Source: Fodinibius sp050117475 (GTDB lineage Bacteria; Bacteroidota; Rhodothermia; Balneolales; Balneolaceae). From it: a stretch of DNA of 14,138 bases. Shown here one piece after another: positions 5,755 to 13,125 of the stretch (its first letter is position 1; each line of letters opens with the position of its first letter). Under the pieces are notes generated by a model. It searched no databases and was not told where the DNA came from. It saw nothing but the letters and a program-made list of their open reading frames with translations. A program made the position numbers and the translations under genes. The stretch is taken from NCBI GenBank assembly GCA_050117475.1, contig JASFMR010000089.1, positions 1 through 14,138 on the forward strand, in the 5' to 3' direction.

Positions 5755-7926
5755 ATGATTCAAGAAGCAAAGAATAAATTAACTACCGTTTTCGGATATG
5801 AGAATTTCCGACCCCTTCAGGAGGAGATAATCAACCAGGTTTTAAATAAAAAAGATGCTCTCGTGATTATGCCAACCGGGGGCGGCAAGTCCCTTTGTTA
5901 TCAAATTCCGGCCCTCATCTTTGACGGACTCACGATTGTCGTCTCTCCTTTGATATCTCTCATGAAAGACCAGGTCGAACAGCTGCGACAATACGACATC
6001 CCTGCGATTTACCTAAACAGTTCATTAAGCCCGGAAGAATATGAGCACAATATCTCAAGGCTAAAAAGTAAAGAGATAAAGTTACTTTATCTCGCTCCTG
6101 AAACACTTATGATGCCTGAAACGAGAGAGCTTCTAAACGAACAGAATGTGGACCTTTTTACCATTGACGAGGCACATTGTATCTCAGAGTGGGGGCACGA
6201 TTTTCGGCCGGAATATCGTCAGCTGACTGAAGCCCGCAAAGATTTTCCTGAAGCCGCATGCCTCGCCCTCACAGCAACGGCAACGCCCCGTGTTCGGGAG
6301 GATATTGAAGATATTCTAAAGCTGGATAATTCTGAGACGTTCCTGGCAAGCTTTGACCGTAAAAACCTGTTCCTTAAAGTTGCCGATAAAGACGACCCTC
6401 TCGAACAAACATTGGATTTTCTTTACACGCGAAAAAAACAATCCGGTATTATTTACTGTTTTTCCCGAAAGCAGGTTGAAGAGCTCTATGTAGAACTGAA
6501 AAAAGAGGGGCATTCGGTAAAGCCGTACCATGCAGGGTTATCCAAGGGTATCCGCTCCCGAAATCAAGAAGCCTTTATTCGAGATGATGTTTCCATTATC
6601 GTAGCCACAATCGCTTTTGGAATGGGAATCGACAAACCCAACGTGCGATTTATCGTGCATTATGACATGCCCAAGAATATTGAATCTTATTATCAACAAA
6701 TTGGTCGCGCAGGCCGGGATGGATTGCGATCGGACTGCCTGCTGCTCTACAGCCGGTCCGACAAACAGAAAATCCAATACTTTATAAACCAAAAGGAAGG
6801 CAAAGAAAAAGAGGTTGCCGAACAGCATCTTAAGGATATCATGGACTTCCTGGAAACGGATGAGTGCCGGCGAATCCCTTTGATGGAATATTTTGGGGAA
6901 ACTTATTTCCAAGATGAATGTGGAATGTGCGACAACTGTCTTTCCCTGGATGCCGAGGCTGAAGACATGACCGTACAAGCACAAAAACTCCTATCCTGTG
7001 TGGTAAGAACGGAGGAATCGTATGATGCGTATTATATTGCGGACGTCCTCCGGGGATCCAGTTCAGAAAAAATTTCTGAAAACGGACATGACAAACTCTC
7101 TACCTATAACATCGGTAACGAATGGTCGAAAGAACAATGGATTTTACTTGGCCGGATGTTGGTTAAACAGGGATACCTGGGACGCCATGATAGTAATGGT
7201 ACGCTCCATCTTGAAGAACAAGCCAAAGCTGTGCTCGAGGGACAGGAAAATGTCTTTGGTGCACTTAATCGCTCGGATACCGTTATCAGTGATAAGGCAA
7301 TTGACCGCACCACATCCGATGTAGAAAATAATTACGACAAGGACCTTTTTGAGCGGTTGCGCACCCGGCGAAAAGAGATGGCAGACGAACAAGATGTACC
7401 CCCCTATACAATCTTTCCCGATACTACACTTATGGAAATGGCCTACTATTTTCCGCAAACAAAAGACAATCTACTCCCTATTTATGGGGTAGGATCTGTA
7501 AAGCTGAAAAAATATGGGGATACGTTCCTAAAAATTATACAGAAATATTGCGAAGAGAATGATATCGAGGAACAGGAGAAATCACTCCAGGAGAGAAAGG
7601 AGAAACAGGAAGCCGGCGAAAAATACGAGCGTATCGGCCGGTCCTTTAATGAAGGAAAGTCCATCGAACATCTTTGTGAGGAATACGGGGTCAAGGCCGT
7701 TACCATCCTCAAGCATTTGAAGATGTATCTTAAGGAGGGGAATCAACTGCGCACCGAAGGGCTGGCGGAAGCTTCGTCACTTTCCATGCGAAAGCAGGAT
7801 GAGGTATTGGAAGTGATGAGAGAGTTAGATACCAATGTATTGCGTCCGGTTTATGACAAACTAAATAAATCCGTTGGTTACAATGAGCTGAGAGTTATGC
7901 AGTTGTATTATATGGCTCAGAACTAA
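5755..7926 (+). CDS. recQ: ATP-dependent DNA helicase RecQ
   Basis: A 3'-5' superfamily 2 DNA helicase acting in recombination and replication repair. Domains in order: RecQ motif 0 (YENFRPLQ, residues 15-22), Walker A PTGGGKS (40-46), DEAH box (138-141) followed by CISEWGHDFRPEY, motif III LTATAT (172-177), second RecA lobe with VATIAFGMGIDKPNVRFIVH (283-302) and motif VI QQIGRAGRDG (314-323). The RQC zinc site has Cys371, Cys389, Cys392 and Cys395. A winged-helix part follows, then an HRDC domain around 527-600. The last 100 residues, after a charged probable coiled coil (605-622), resemble the helix-turn-helix region found at the C-terminus of many RecQ proteins of Bacteroidota and Firmicutes. 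The total of 723 residues is longer than E. coli RecQ, as expected with that extension. The start directly follows an upstream stop and gives the usual N-terminus. A hairpin terminator follows the gene. Confidence 0.97.
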   Translation: MIQEAKNKLTTVFGYENFRPLQEEIINQVLNKKDALVIMPTGGGKSLCYQIPALIFDGLTIVVSPLISLMKDQVEQLRQYDIPAIYLNSSLSPEEYEHNISRLKSKEIKLLYLAPETLMMPETRELLNEQNVDLFTIDEAHCISEWGHDFRPEYRQLTEARKDFPEAACLALTATATPRVREDIEDILKLDNSETFLASFDRKNLFLKVADKDDPLEQTLDFLYTRKKQSGIIYCFSRKQVEELYVELKKEGHSVKPYHAGLSKGIRSRNQEAFIRDDVSIIVATIAFGMGIDKPNVRFIVHYDMPKNIESYYQQIGRAGRDGLRSDCLLLYSRSDKQKIQYFINQKEGKEKEVAEQHLKDIMDFLETDECRRIPLMEYFGETYFQDECGMCDNCLSLDAEAEDMTVQAQKLLSCVVRTEESYDAYYIADVLRGSSSEKISENGHDKLSTYNIGNEWSKEQWILLGRMLVKQGYLGRHDSNGTLHLEEQAKAVLEGQENVFGALNRSDTVISDKAIDRTTSDVENNYDKDLFERLRTRRKEMADEQDVPPYTIFPDTTLMEMAYYFPQTKDNLLPIYGVGSVKLKKYGDTFLKIIQKYCEENDIEEQEKSLQERKEKQEAGEKYERIGRSFNEGKSIEHLCEEYGVKAVTILKHLKMYLKEGNQLRTEGLAEASSLSMRKQDEVLEVMRELDTNVLRPVYDKLNKSVGYNELRVMQLYYMAQN

Positions 7927-7951
7927 CGTCGTTGTATAATCAATACTCAAC

Positions 7952-7978
7952 ATGGCTCAAGCAACCTGCTTGGGCCAT
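7952..7978 (+). terminator. Intrinsic terminator after recQ
   Basis: A 12-bp stem with one G-U pair: ATGGCTCAAGCA (7952-7963) pairs with TGCTTGGGCCAT (7967-7978) around the 3-base loop ACC. It is followed by the moderately T-rich stretch TGTTCTTTCC. It lies 25 bases after the recQ stop, as expected for its terminator. Confidence 0.75.
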
Positions 7979-7998
7979 TGTTCTTTCCGGTTTTGTTA

Positions 7999-8024
7999 CC
8001 CGGCTGCTTACCGGGCGGCCGCCC
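7999..8024. repeat. GC-rich palindrome with overlapping hairpin
   Basis: CCCGG (7999-8003) can pair with CCGGG (8011-8015). The second arm overlaps a perfect 12-base palindrome GGGCGGCCGCCC (8013-8024). Such GC-rich sequence is out of character with the AT-rich gap around it. It could be a second stop signal or transcript-stabilising element between recQ and ddl. Its role is unknown. Confidence 0.4.
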
Positions 8025-8064
8025 AAGAAATTATATGCCCTCCAACAAAATAGCGTTGTTTATA

Positions 8065-8086
8065 TCACATGTGAAAAGATCTTTTC
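8065..8086. promoter_or_regulatory. Paired palindromes upstream of ddl (possible operator)
   Basis: Two perfect palindromes overlap by two bases: TCACATGTGA (8065-8074) and GAAAAGATCTTTTC (8073-8086). They lie 45-66 bases before the ddl start, where a promoter and operator would be expected. A possible -10-like TATAAG is at 8101-8106 but no matching -35 is evident. Dimeric regulators bind such sites, but I cannot name one. The AT-rich palindrome may be partly chance. Confidence 0.35.
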
Positions 8087-8117
8087 TTATCATTAAACAT
8101 TATAAGGAAAACGAATA

Positions 8118-8183
8118 ATGGCCAAGTTTTATGAGTTTAAAAAACATTGTGGTGGCATTTGGCGGCGTGTCCCCGGAGCATGA
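8118..8183 (+). other. Out-of-frame 21-codon mini-ORF overlapping the ddl start
   Basis: ATG at 8118 has the better ribosome-binding site: AGGA at 8105-8108, nine bases upstream. It opens a 21-residue frame (MAKFYEFKKHCGGIWRRVPG...) that overlaps the first 17 codons of ddl in another frame. Removing one T from the run at 8127-8130 would fuse it to ddl as MAKFMSLKN. It could be a translational coupling leader, a slippage site, a sequence error, or coincidence. The residues show no family features. Confidence 0.25.
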
Positions 8184-9336
8184 AGTATCAGTTCTTACCG
8201 CTATGCAAGCAATCTCCTCACTGCGTGAGACAAACTACCGGATTATCCCATTATATGTTACAAAAGCAGGCCGGTGGCTAACAGGGGAACCGCTTCTTGA
8301 CCTTGAAAATTACCAGGATCTATCTGCCCTGCAACATAAGGCCCGCCATTGTACGTTCTCTCACAACGATTTGGGCAAACCAATTCTCCTCGAAACCGAA
8401 AAGGCTGGCTTTTTCAGCTCTCCAAAGAGTTATACGATTTATGCTCTGATTCCGGCCTTCCATGGATCCGAGGGAGAGAATGGAGCCTTCCAGGGGGCAT
8501 GTGAGATGTATAATATTCCCTATGCCGGAAGTGGTGTTTTAGCATCCAGCCTGGGCATGGATAAAATTAAGGCCAAGGAACTTTGCCGTGCCCATAATAT
8601 CCCGGTAGTCGATGACTTCGACTTTTTTGAAAATTATTGGATCGAGGACCGGGAAACCGTTTTCAGCCATGCGAATCGGATGGGGTACCCGGTCATTCTA
8701 AAACCGGTCAACCTGGGAAGCAGTATTGGAGTAGCGAGGGCCGGCAACCAAGAAGAACTTATTGAGGCTGTAGAAACTGCTTTCCGTTATGATAACAACC
8801 TGATGATAGAAAAGGCAGTATCACCTTTAATGGAAATTAACTGTTCGGTACTTGGAACTCCAGAGGATATGCAGGCCAGCGTATGTGAACGTCCCCTCGG
8901 AAAAGAAGAGACATTGTCGTTCGAAGATAAATACCAGTCTGACGACGGGGGTAACAAAGGAATGGCTTCTGCCGATCGGGTAATACCGGCGGATATTCCG
9001 GAGGAATTAACCCGGAAAATACAGAACCTAGCCCGAAAAACATTTAGCATATTTCGGGCCAGCGGACTGGCCCGGCTCGACTTCCTGGTGAATAAGGATA
9101 CGCATGATGTCTATTTTAATGAGATAAATACTATTCCGGGGTCTTTTTCATTCTATTTATGGGAAGAAAGTGGAATGAATATGCGTGAATTAATGCTAAA
9201 ATTAATTGATATAGCAAATGACCGGCATCAGAGAAAAATAGGTCGAATTCGATCTTACGATACTAACTTACTAAACGAAAAAGCTGTGAAAGGCATCAAA
9301 GGACTGAAAGGTATCAAAAATCAACCCGAGAGCTAA
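8131..9336 (+). CDS. ddl: D-alanine--D-alanine ligase
   Basis: Ddl joins two D-alanines with ATP in the cytoplasm to make the terminal dipeptide of peptidoglycan precursors. The ATP-grasp ligase signatures are clear: AFGGVSPEHEVS (residues 9-20), HGSEGENGAFQG (111-122), PYAGSGVLASSLGMDK (130-145), PVILKPVNLGSSIGV (187-201), the omega-loop DKYQSDDGG (266-274) and RLDFLV...FNEINTIPGS (315-338), with metal ligands Asp317, Glu331 and Asn333. The Lys-Tyr pair in the loop (267-268) fits D-alanine rather than D-lactate as second substrate. The 401 residues are longer than a typical Ddl (about 310-370), owing to insertions and a basic tail after residue 362 with a KGIKGLKGIK repeat. ATG 8131 is the first start after an in-frame stop at 8116. 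The lipoprotein gene follows after 26 bases and nadK after that, suggesting one transcript. Confidence 0.95.
   Translation: MSLKNIVVAFGGVSPEHEVSVLTAMQAISSLRETNYRIIPLYVTKAGRWLTGEPLLDLENYQDLSALQHKARHCTFSHNDLGKPILLETEKAGFFSSPKSYTIYALIPAFHGSEGENGAFQGACEMYNIPYAGSGVLASSLGMDKIKAKELCRAHNIPVVDDFDFFENYWIEDRETVFSHANRMGYPVILKPVNLGSSIGVARAGNQEELIEAVETAFRYDNNLMIEKAVSPLMEINCSVLGTPEDMQASVCERPLGKEETLSFEDKYQSDDGGNKGMASADRVIPADIPEELTRKIQNLARKTFSIFRASGLARLDFLVNKDTHDVYFNEINTIPGSFSFYLWEESGMNMRELMLKLIDIANDRHQRKIGRIRSYDTNLLNEKAVKGIKGLKGIKNQPES
9289..9315 (+). repeat. Three 9-base tandem repeats at the ddl 3' end
   Basis: Three adjacent 9-base units, AAAGGCATC, AAAGGACTG and AAAGGTATC, encode a KGI-KGL-KGI series in the C-terminal tail of Ddl. 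The pattern suggests recent local duplication of a codon triplet. The tail lies beyond the conserved catalytic core. Confidence 0.6.
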
Positions 9337-9362
9337 TTTTTATTTAAACAATACCTGAATTC

Positions 9363-10859
9363 ATGAAATCATTATTAAAACTTCGATTATTGATAATTAG
9401 CCTACCGCTGTTACTAGCCGCGGGATGCAAAGAGCCGGAGACGGTAATAGTCAATCAGAGCCCAACTGCAATGAGTCCTTCAGACACTACTGAAAGTTCT
9501 CAACCCGCAACCAATGAGGCCAGTTTCCGAAAGCTGGTTATCGGTGAATTTGAACCTATCAACTCTTTGGACCCCCTTTTTGCAGATAACGCTGCTGCAA
9601 TGAGGGCCGTGCAATTGACTTATGAAGGGCTTGTACGATTTGATGCAAACGGGGCAATAGTACCCGGCCTGGCTAAAGATTGGTCTGTGAAGGAAGACTC
9701 CCTGGAATATACCTTTCACCTGAGGCCTCAAATCTATTACCAGGATAGCCAGGTCTTTGAAACCGGGAAAGGCAGGCGAATGACATCTTCCGATGTTAAA
9801 TTCGTATTCGAACGGATGGCTCATGCGGATGTGCCCCCAAAAGCGGCGAATATGTTTATGGCCATTAAAAATTTCGAACCCTATTTCCAGGAGCAGCATC
9901 TGGTATATAACCCTCAAAATCGGAAGCTGAATAGTATATCGGGGATTCAAACCCCCAACGATACGACCGTTGTTTTTCAACTCATTACTAAGGATTCAAC
10001 CTTTTTGAAGAAACTGGCAACACCTTTAGCCGTAATTTACCCGAGGGAAGCAGTCGGAAGTTCGGTAGATTCTTTTTCTCCGGTAGGGGCCGGACCGTTT
10101 AATTTTGTACAACGCGCCTCTGATTCCACTTACATCTTTTCCAGGTTTCAAAACTATTACGACGCATCCGACGTTGATCTGAACAGAGTAGACATCATAG
10201 CCAATAAATCCGAAGGCCAACTATTTCGTGCCATGGGAGAAGGAGATATTTATCTGCTTCCGCAGCTTGGCCCCCAGCTCTTTCAGAACCTTCTGGATGG
10301 CGCCGGCAACTTGGTCACTTCTTATAGCAACCGTTATAAAATTCAGCGGCCCGCCGGATCAACGGTATACGTACTCCGGTATAACCCCCATTCCAATTTA
10401 CCACTCGAAAATGCCCGGGATATTGTCGGAATGATACCCAGCGATACCAGCTCCTATTTTCAAAAATTTCCCGATGCACTTGTGCAGACGGATACTTTGT
10501 CGAGACCCGAACAAACCAGACGCCCCCCTGTTCGGGAAAGTGAGGTTTTCTCAGCATTCTCAGATGATCCTTTTGTCCGCACATTCCTGGGCAACTTATC
10601 CAAGACGCTCATCAGTTATCAGACGACCATCAAAATGATGGATATAAGAACCCCCACCCGGGATACCGGCCTATTTTTCACAGTGAATTTACCCGTCATT
10701 CCGGCTAGCCAGTGGGATAATTACCGGGAACTGTTTCGTTTCCGTGTACGCCAGGTGGCACTTCAACGGAATGAGGTACAAGGGCTTGAATTTAACAGCT
10801 ATCCCTGGTGGTTCAACCCACGGGGGGTCACTCTTCCGGCCGAAGAAAATTTAAACTAG
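9363..10859 (+). CDS. ABC-transporter solute-binding lipoprotein, SBP_bac_5 type
   Basis: A 498-residue protein with a lipoprotein signal peptide: basic MKSLLKLRLL, a hydrophobic core, then LLAAGC with Cys22 as the lipidation site (Ala rather than Leu at -3 is slightly atypical). A Ser/Thr/Pro-rich linker follows (about 30-52). The mature part matches the peptide/nickel-binding SBP_bac_5 fold: NSLDPLFA (67-74), YEGLVRFD (87-94), LRPQIYYQD (120-128), MTSSDVKFVFERM (140-152) and PVGAGPF (240-246). The usual 'FN...vR.A...AID' block before the C-terminal lobe is weak (VLRYNPHSNLPLENARDIVGMI, 337-358), so this is a divergent member. Its ligand cannot be told; oligopeptides, including cell-wall peptides, are possible. 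No permease or ATPase genes are in the window. It sits between ddl and nadK, with nadK starting four bases after its stop. Confidence 0.85.
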   Translation: MKSLLKLRLLIISLPLLLAAGCKEPETVIVNQSPTAMSPSDTTESSQPATNEASFRKLVIGEFEPINSLDPLFADNAAAMRAVQLTYEGLVRFDANGAIVPGLAKDWSVKEDSLEYTFHLRPQIYYQDSQVFETGKGRRMTSSDVKFVFERMAHADVPPKAANMFMAIKNFEPYFQEQHLVYNPQNRKLNSISGIQTPNDTTVVFQLITKDSTFLKKLATPLAVIYPREAVGSSVDSFSPVGAGPFNFVQRASDSTYIFSRFQNYYDASDVDLNRVDIIANKSEGQLFRAMGEGDIYLLPQLGPQLFQNLLDGAGNLVTSYSNRYKIQRPAGSTVYVLRYNPHSNLPLENARDIVGMIPSDTSSYFQKFPDALVQTDTLSRPEQTRRPPVRESEVFSAFSDDPFVRTFLGNLSKTLISYQTTIKMMDIRTPTRDTGLFFTVNLPVIPASQWDNYRELFRFRVRQVALQRNEVQGLEFNSYPWWFNPRGVTLPAEENLN

Positions 10860-10863
10860 GCTT

Positions 10864-11736
10864 ATGAAATTTGCCGTAATAGCGAACCCCAAAAAGTATT
10901 CTGTAAAAGAGCCATTTATTGAGATACTGAAATGGTCGGATGACCATGAGGTTAAAGTTATTTTCTGTGAAGAACTCAAGGAACTGTACCAAGGCGAAGA
11001 ACATCCGTCAGCTGTCGTTGTGGAAGACGAAGAGAAAGCGATTGACTTGGCGGATATCATCATTGCTTTGGGTGGCGACGGTACCATGCTCTATACCGCC
11101 CGATTAATGAAGAACATACAAAAACCGATCCTGGGCGTGAACAGCGGCCGCCTGGGTTTCATGGCATACACACAGAAAGAAAATTTATGCCAGGCCCTGC
11201 AATACCTCTTAGAGGGGAACTATAGAATTGATAAAAGATACCTGCTGGAAGCCGAAGACAACAACGGCCGTATTTCCCATGCACTGAATGAGTTCCTTTT
11301 CTCAAAGAAAGATTCCACTTCGATGGTAAATGTCAGTGCGGAATATGACGACATGTTCATCAACGATTATTGGGCCGATGGCCTGATCGTGGCATCGCCT
11401 ACCGGATCCACAGCCTATAATTTATCTTCAAGCGGTCCCATCGTGATGCCAAACAGTGATGTAATGGTTTTAACACCTATCAATCCACACACTCTCACGA
11501 CCCGGCCGCTGGTGTTGCCATCCAGCAAATCATTGAAAATCACCGTGCGAAAGCAAGAGCACGACGTACTTTTCTCCTATGACGGCCTCATTTACGAAAT
11601 TGAATCGTATCCTTTTGAAGTAAATATCAAACGCTCAAATTTTACAATCGACCTGATTGAACTCCCGAATCAAAGTTATTTTGATACCCTTCGCCACAAA
11701 TTGATGTGGGGAATGGATTCAAGAAACAGTTCTTAA
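10864..11736 (+). CDS. nadK: NAD kinase
   Basis: NadK phosphorylates NAD+ to NADP+ in the cytoplasm using ATP or polyphosphate. The 290-residue length is typical. Family motifs are the N-terminal FAVIANPKK (residues 3-11), the catalytic GGDGT (70-74), GVNSGRLGFM (91-100), the NE pair (142-143) and the glycine-rich substrate loop DGLIVASPTGSTAYNLSSSGP (172-192). NPHTLTTRPLVLP (residues about 207-219) is also characteristic. It begins four bases after the solute-binding protein stop, so translation is probably coupled. No good terminator is seen behind it, so transcription may continue to mdh. Confidence 0.97.
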   Translation: MKFAVIANPKKYSVKEPFIEILKWSDDHEVKVIFCEELKELYQGEEHPSAVVVEDEEKAIDLADIIIALGGDGTMLYTARLMKNIQKPILGVNSGRLGFMAYTQKENLCQALQYLLEGNYRIDKRYLLEAEDNNGRISHALNEFLFSKKDSTSMVNVSAEYDDMFINDYWADGLIVASPTGSTAYNLSSSGPIVMPNSDVMVLTPINPHTLTTRPLVLPSSKSLKITVRKQEHDVLFSYDGLIYEIESYPFEVNIKRSNFTIDLIELPNQSYFDTLRHKLMWGMDSRNSS

Positions 11737-11886
11737 CGGCCAAGGTGCCAGAGAATTAAGTAGCCAGGATCTTAACACTTTCGGCCTGCAAGTAGCACTT
11801 AGAATTATAACCGTGGTCAATCCTGATATTCAGTGATTTTAGCATTATCTTTCAAACCAAAATTTTAACCTAAATTATTAGTCCTC
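11737..11886 (+). other. nadK-mdh intergenic region
   Basis: This 150-base gap has no coding potential and no clear terminator. A 7-base direct repeat AAGTAGC occurs at 11758-11764 and 11790-11796, 32 bases apart. TATCTTTC at 11846-11853 is one base off the Bacteroidota -7 element TAnnTTTG, but no TTTG-like -33 element is found at the expected distance. It probably carries an mdh promoter that I cannot pin down. Confidence 0.25.
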
Positions 11887-12843
11887 ATGAAAGTAACAGT
11901 AGTCGGTGCCGGCGGAAATGTTGGCTCCACCGTATCATTGGCAGTAGCACAACGCGATTTTGCCAAAGAAGTAGTTATGGTCGATATCGTTCAAGAGAAA
12001 AACGGTGAAAAAATTTATCCCTCAAAAGGCCGGGCATTGGATCAGTGGGAATCATCCCCCATTCACCTCTTTGATACAAAACTTACCGGATCCGTCGATT
12101 ATGAAGATACTGCCGGATCGGATGTTTGCGTAATTACGGCCGGTGTCCCCCGCCGTCCCGGTATGAGCCGTGACGATCTTCTTGAAACAAACGCCAAGAT
12201 TGTAAAAAGCGTCGTTGAAGAGCTCGTGGAACATTCTCCCAACACCATTCTGATTGTGGTTTCCAACCCGCTCGACGTCATGGCACAAGTTGCCCTGGAA
12301 ACAAGCGGCTTTGAATCACATCGTGTCATGGGAATGGCCGGAGTTCTGGATACAGCACGTTATCGCTCCTTCTTAGCTGAAGAACTGGACGTATCCCCCA
12401 AAGATATTCAGGCACTTCTTCTGGGAGGGCATGGCGACACAATGGTTCCTCTTCCACGTTTTACTACTATTGCAGGAATGCCCGTCACGCAATTTATCGA
12501 CGAAGATAAATTAGAAGAGATTGTTGAACGTACCAAAGGCGGCGGAGGTGAACTCGTCAATATGATGGGAACTTCCGGATGGTACGCACCCGGTGCCGCA
12601 GCCGCACAAATGGTCGAAGCTATCATGCTTGATCAAAACCGCATCTTCCCATGTGCCGCTCACCTAAATGGTGAATATGGCCAAGAGGGGCTATTTCTCG
12701 GTGTGCCGGTAAAATTGGGCAAAAGCGGAATAAAAGAAATAATTGAGGTTGATTTAAACGAAGAAGAACAACAACTTTTAAATGAATCAGCTGATCACGT
12801 ACACTCTGTACTTGATGAGTTCCGCAAGCTGATGGACAAATAA
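11887..12843 (+). CDS. mdh: Malate dehydrogenase (LDH-like, NAD-dependent)
   Basis: Mdh interconverts malate and oxaloacetate with NAD in the TCA cycle. The 318 residues carry the Rossmann motif VGAGGNVGS (6-14) with Asp33 at the end of the second strand, which selects NAD over NADP. Other motifs are AGVPRRPGMSRDDL (85-98) with the substrate-binding arginines around 90 and 95, VVSNPLDVM (124-132), GMAGVLDTARYRSFLA (149-164) with Asp155 and Arg158, and the catalytic His182 in GGHGDTMVPL. The arginine-bearing mobile loop indicates malate rather than lactate. A short insertion (about 36-48) lies between the second strand and the KGRALD motif. A terminator follows at once. The gap from nadK suggests its own promoter. 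Confidence 0.96.
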   Translation: MKVTVVGAGGNVGSTVSLAVAQRDFAKEVVMVDIVQEKNGEKIYPSKGRALDQWESSPIHLFDTKLTGSVDYEDTAGSDVCVITAGVPRRPGMSRDDLLETNAKIVKSVVEELVEHSPNTILIVVSNPLDVMAQVALETSGFESHRVMGMAGVLDTARYRSFLAEELDVSPKDIQALLLGGHGDTMVPLPRFTTIAGMPVTQFIDEDKLEEIVERTKGGGGELVNMMGTSGWYAPGAAAAQMVEAIMLDQNRIFPCAAHLNGEYGQEGLFLGVPVKLGKSGIKEIIEVDLNEEEQQLLNESADHVHSVLDEFRKLMDK

Positions 12844-12888
12844 ATCGCAATAAATTGAAGACGTAGGTTTCTTCACTACTTGCATTTA

Positions 12889-12922
12889 AAAAAGGCTCCG
12901 AAGACCATATCGGGGCCTTTTT
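12889..12922. terminator. Bidirectional terminator between mdh and the NYN gene
   Basis: A 12-bp stem with one G-U pair: the left arm at 12889-12900 (A-tract then GGCTCCG) pairs with the right arm at 12911-12922 (CGGGGCC then a T-tract), loop of 10. It ends mdh transcription. The A-tract on its left makes it usable from the minus strand too, where the converging NYN gene arrives. Confidence 0.85.
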
Positions 12923-13125
12923 CTATTTTCAGCATACCCTAGTTCCAGCCAAGCTCTTCCGGCGCCGTCTGAAAGAGTTCAATTATGACGCCTTCGGACA
13001 AAAAATTCCTACCCCCCGAAATAGTACTTCCGTCCAGATCGGCAGCTTAAATATGTAAATGACTCAACGGGATTGCACCTAAAATTGCGGAGCGTTGATA
13101 ACTATGGCAACGGCCTAAAAGAAAG
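12923..13125. other. Convergent intergenic region with an imperfect inverted repeat
   Basis: I see no coding potential or RNA gene here. An imperfect inverted repeat (9 of 12 positions paired) joins 12958-12969 to 12987-12998 around a 17-base loop. It includes the palindrome CGGCGCCG (12960-12967). No T-tract follows on either strand, so its role is unclear. Confidence 0.3.

Noticed and set aside
8118..8130. ddl being frameshifted, with its true start at 8118
   Set aside because: ATG 8131 already gives the standard Ddl N-terminus (KNIVVAFGGVSPEHEVS), and an in-frame stop lies at 8116, so no repair is needed; kept only as a low-interest observation.
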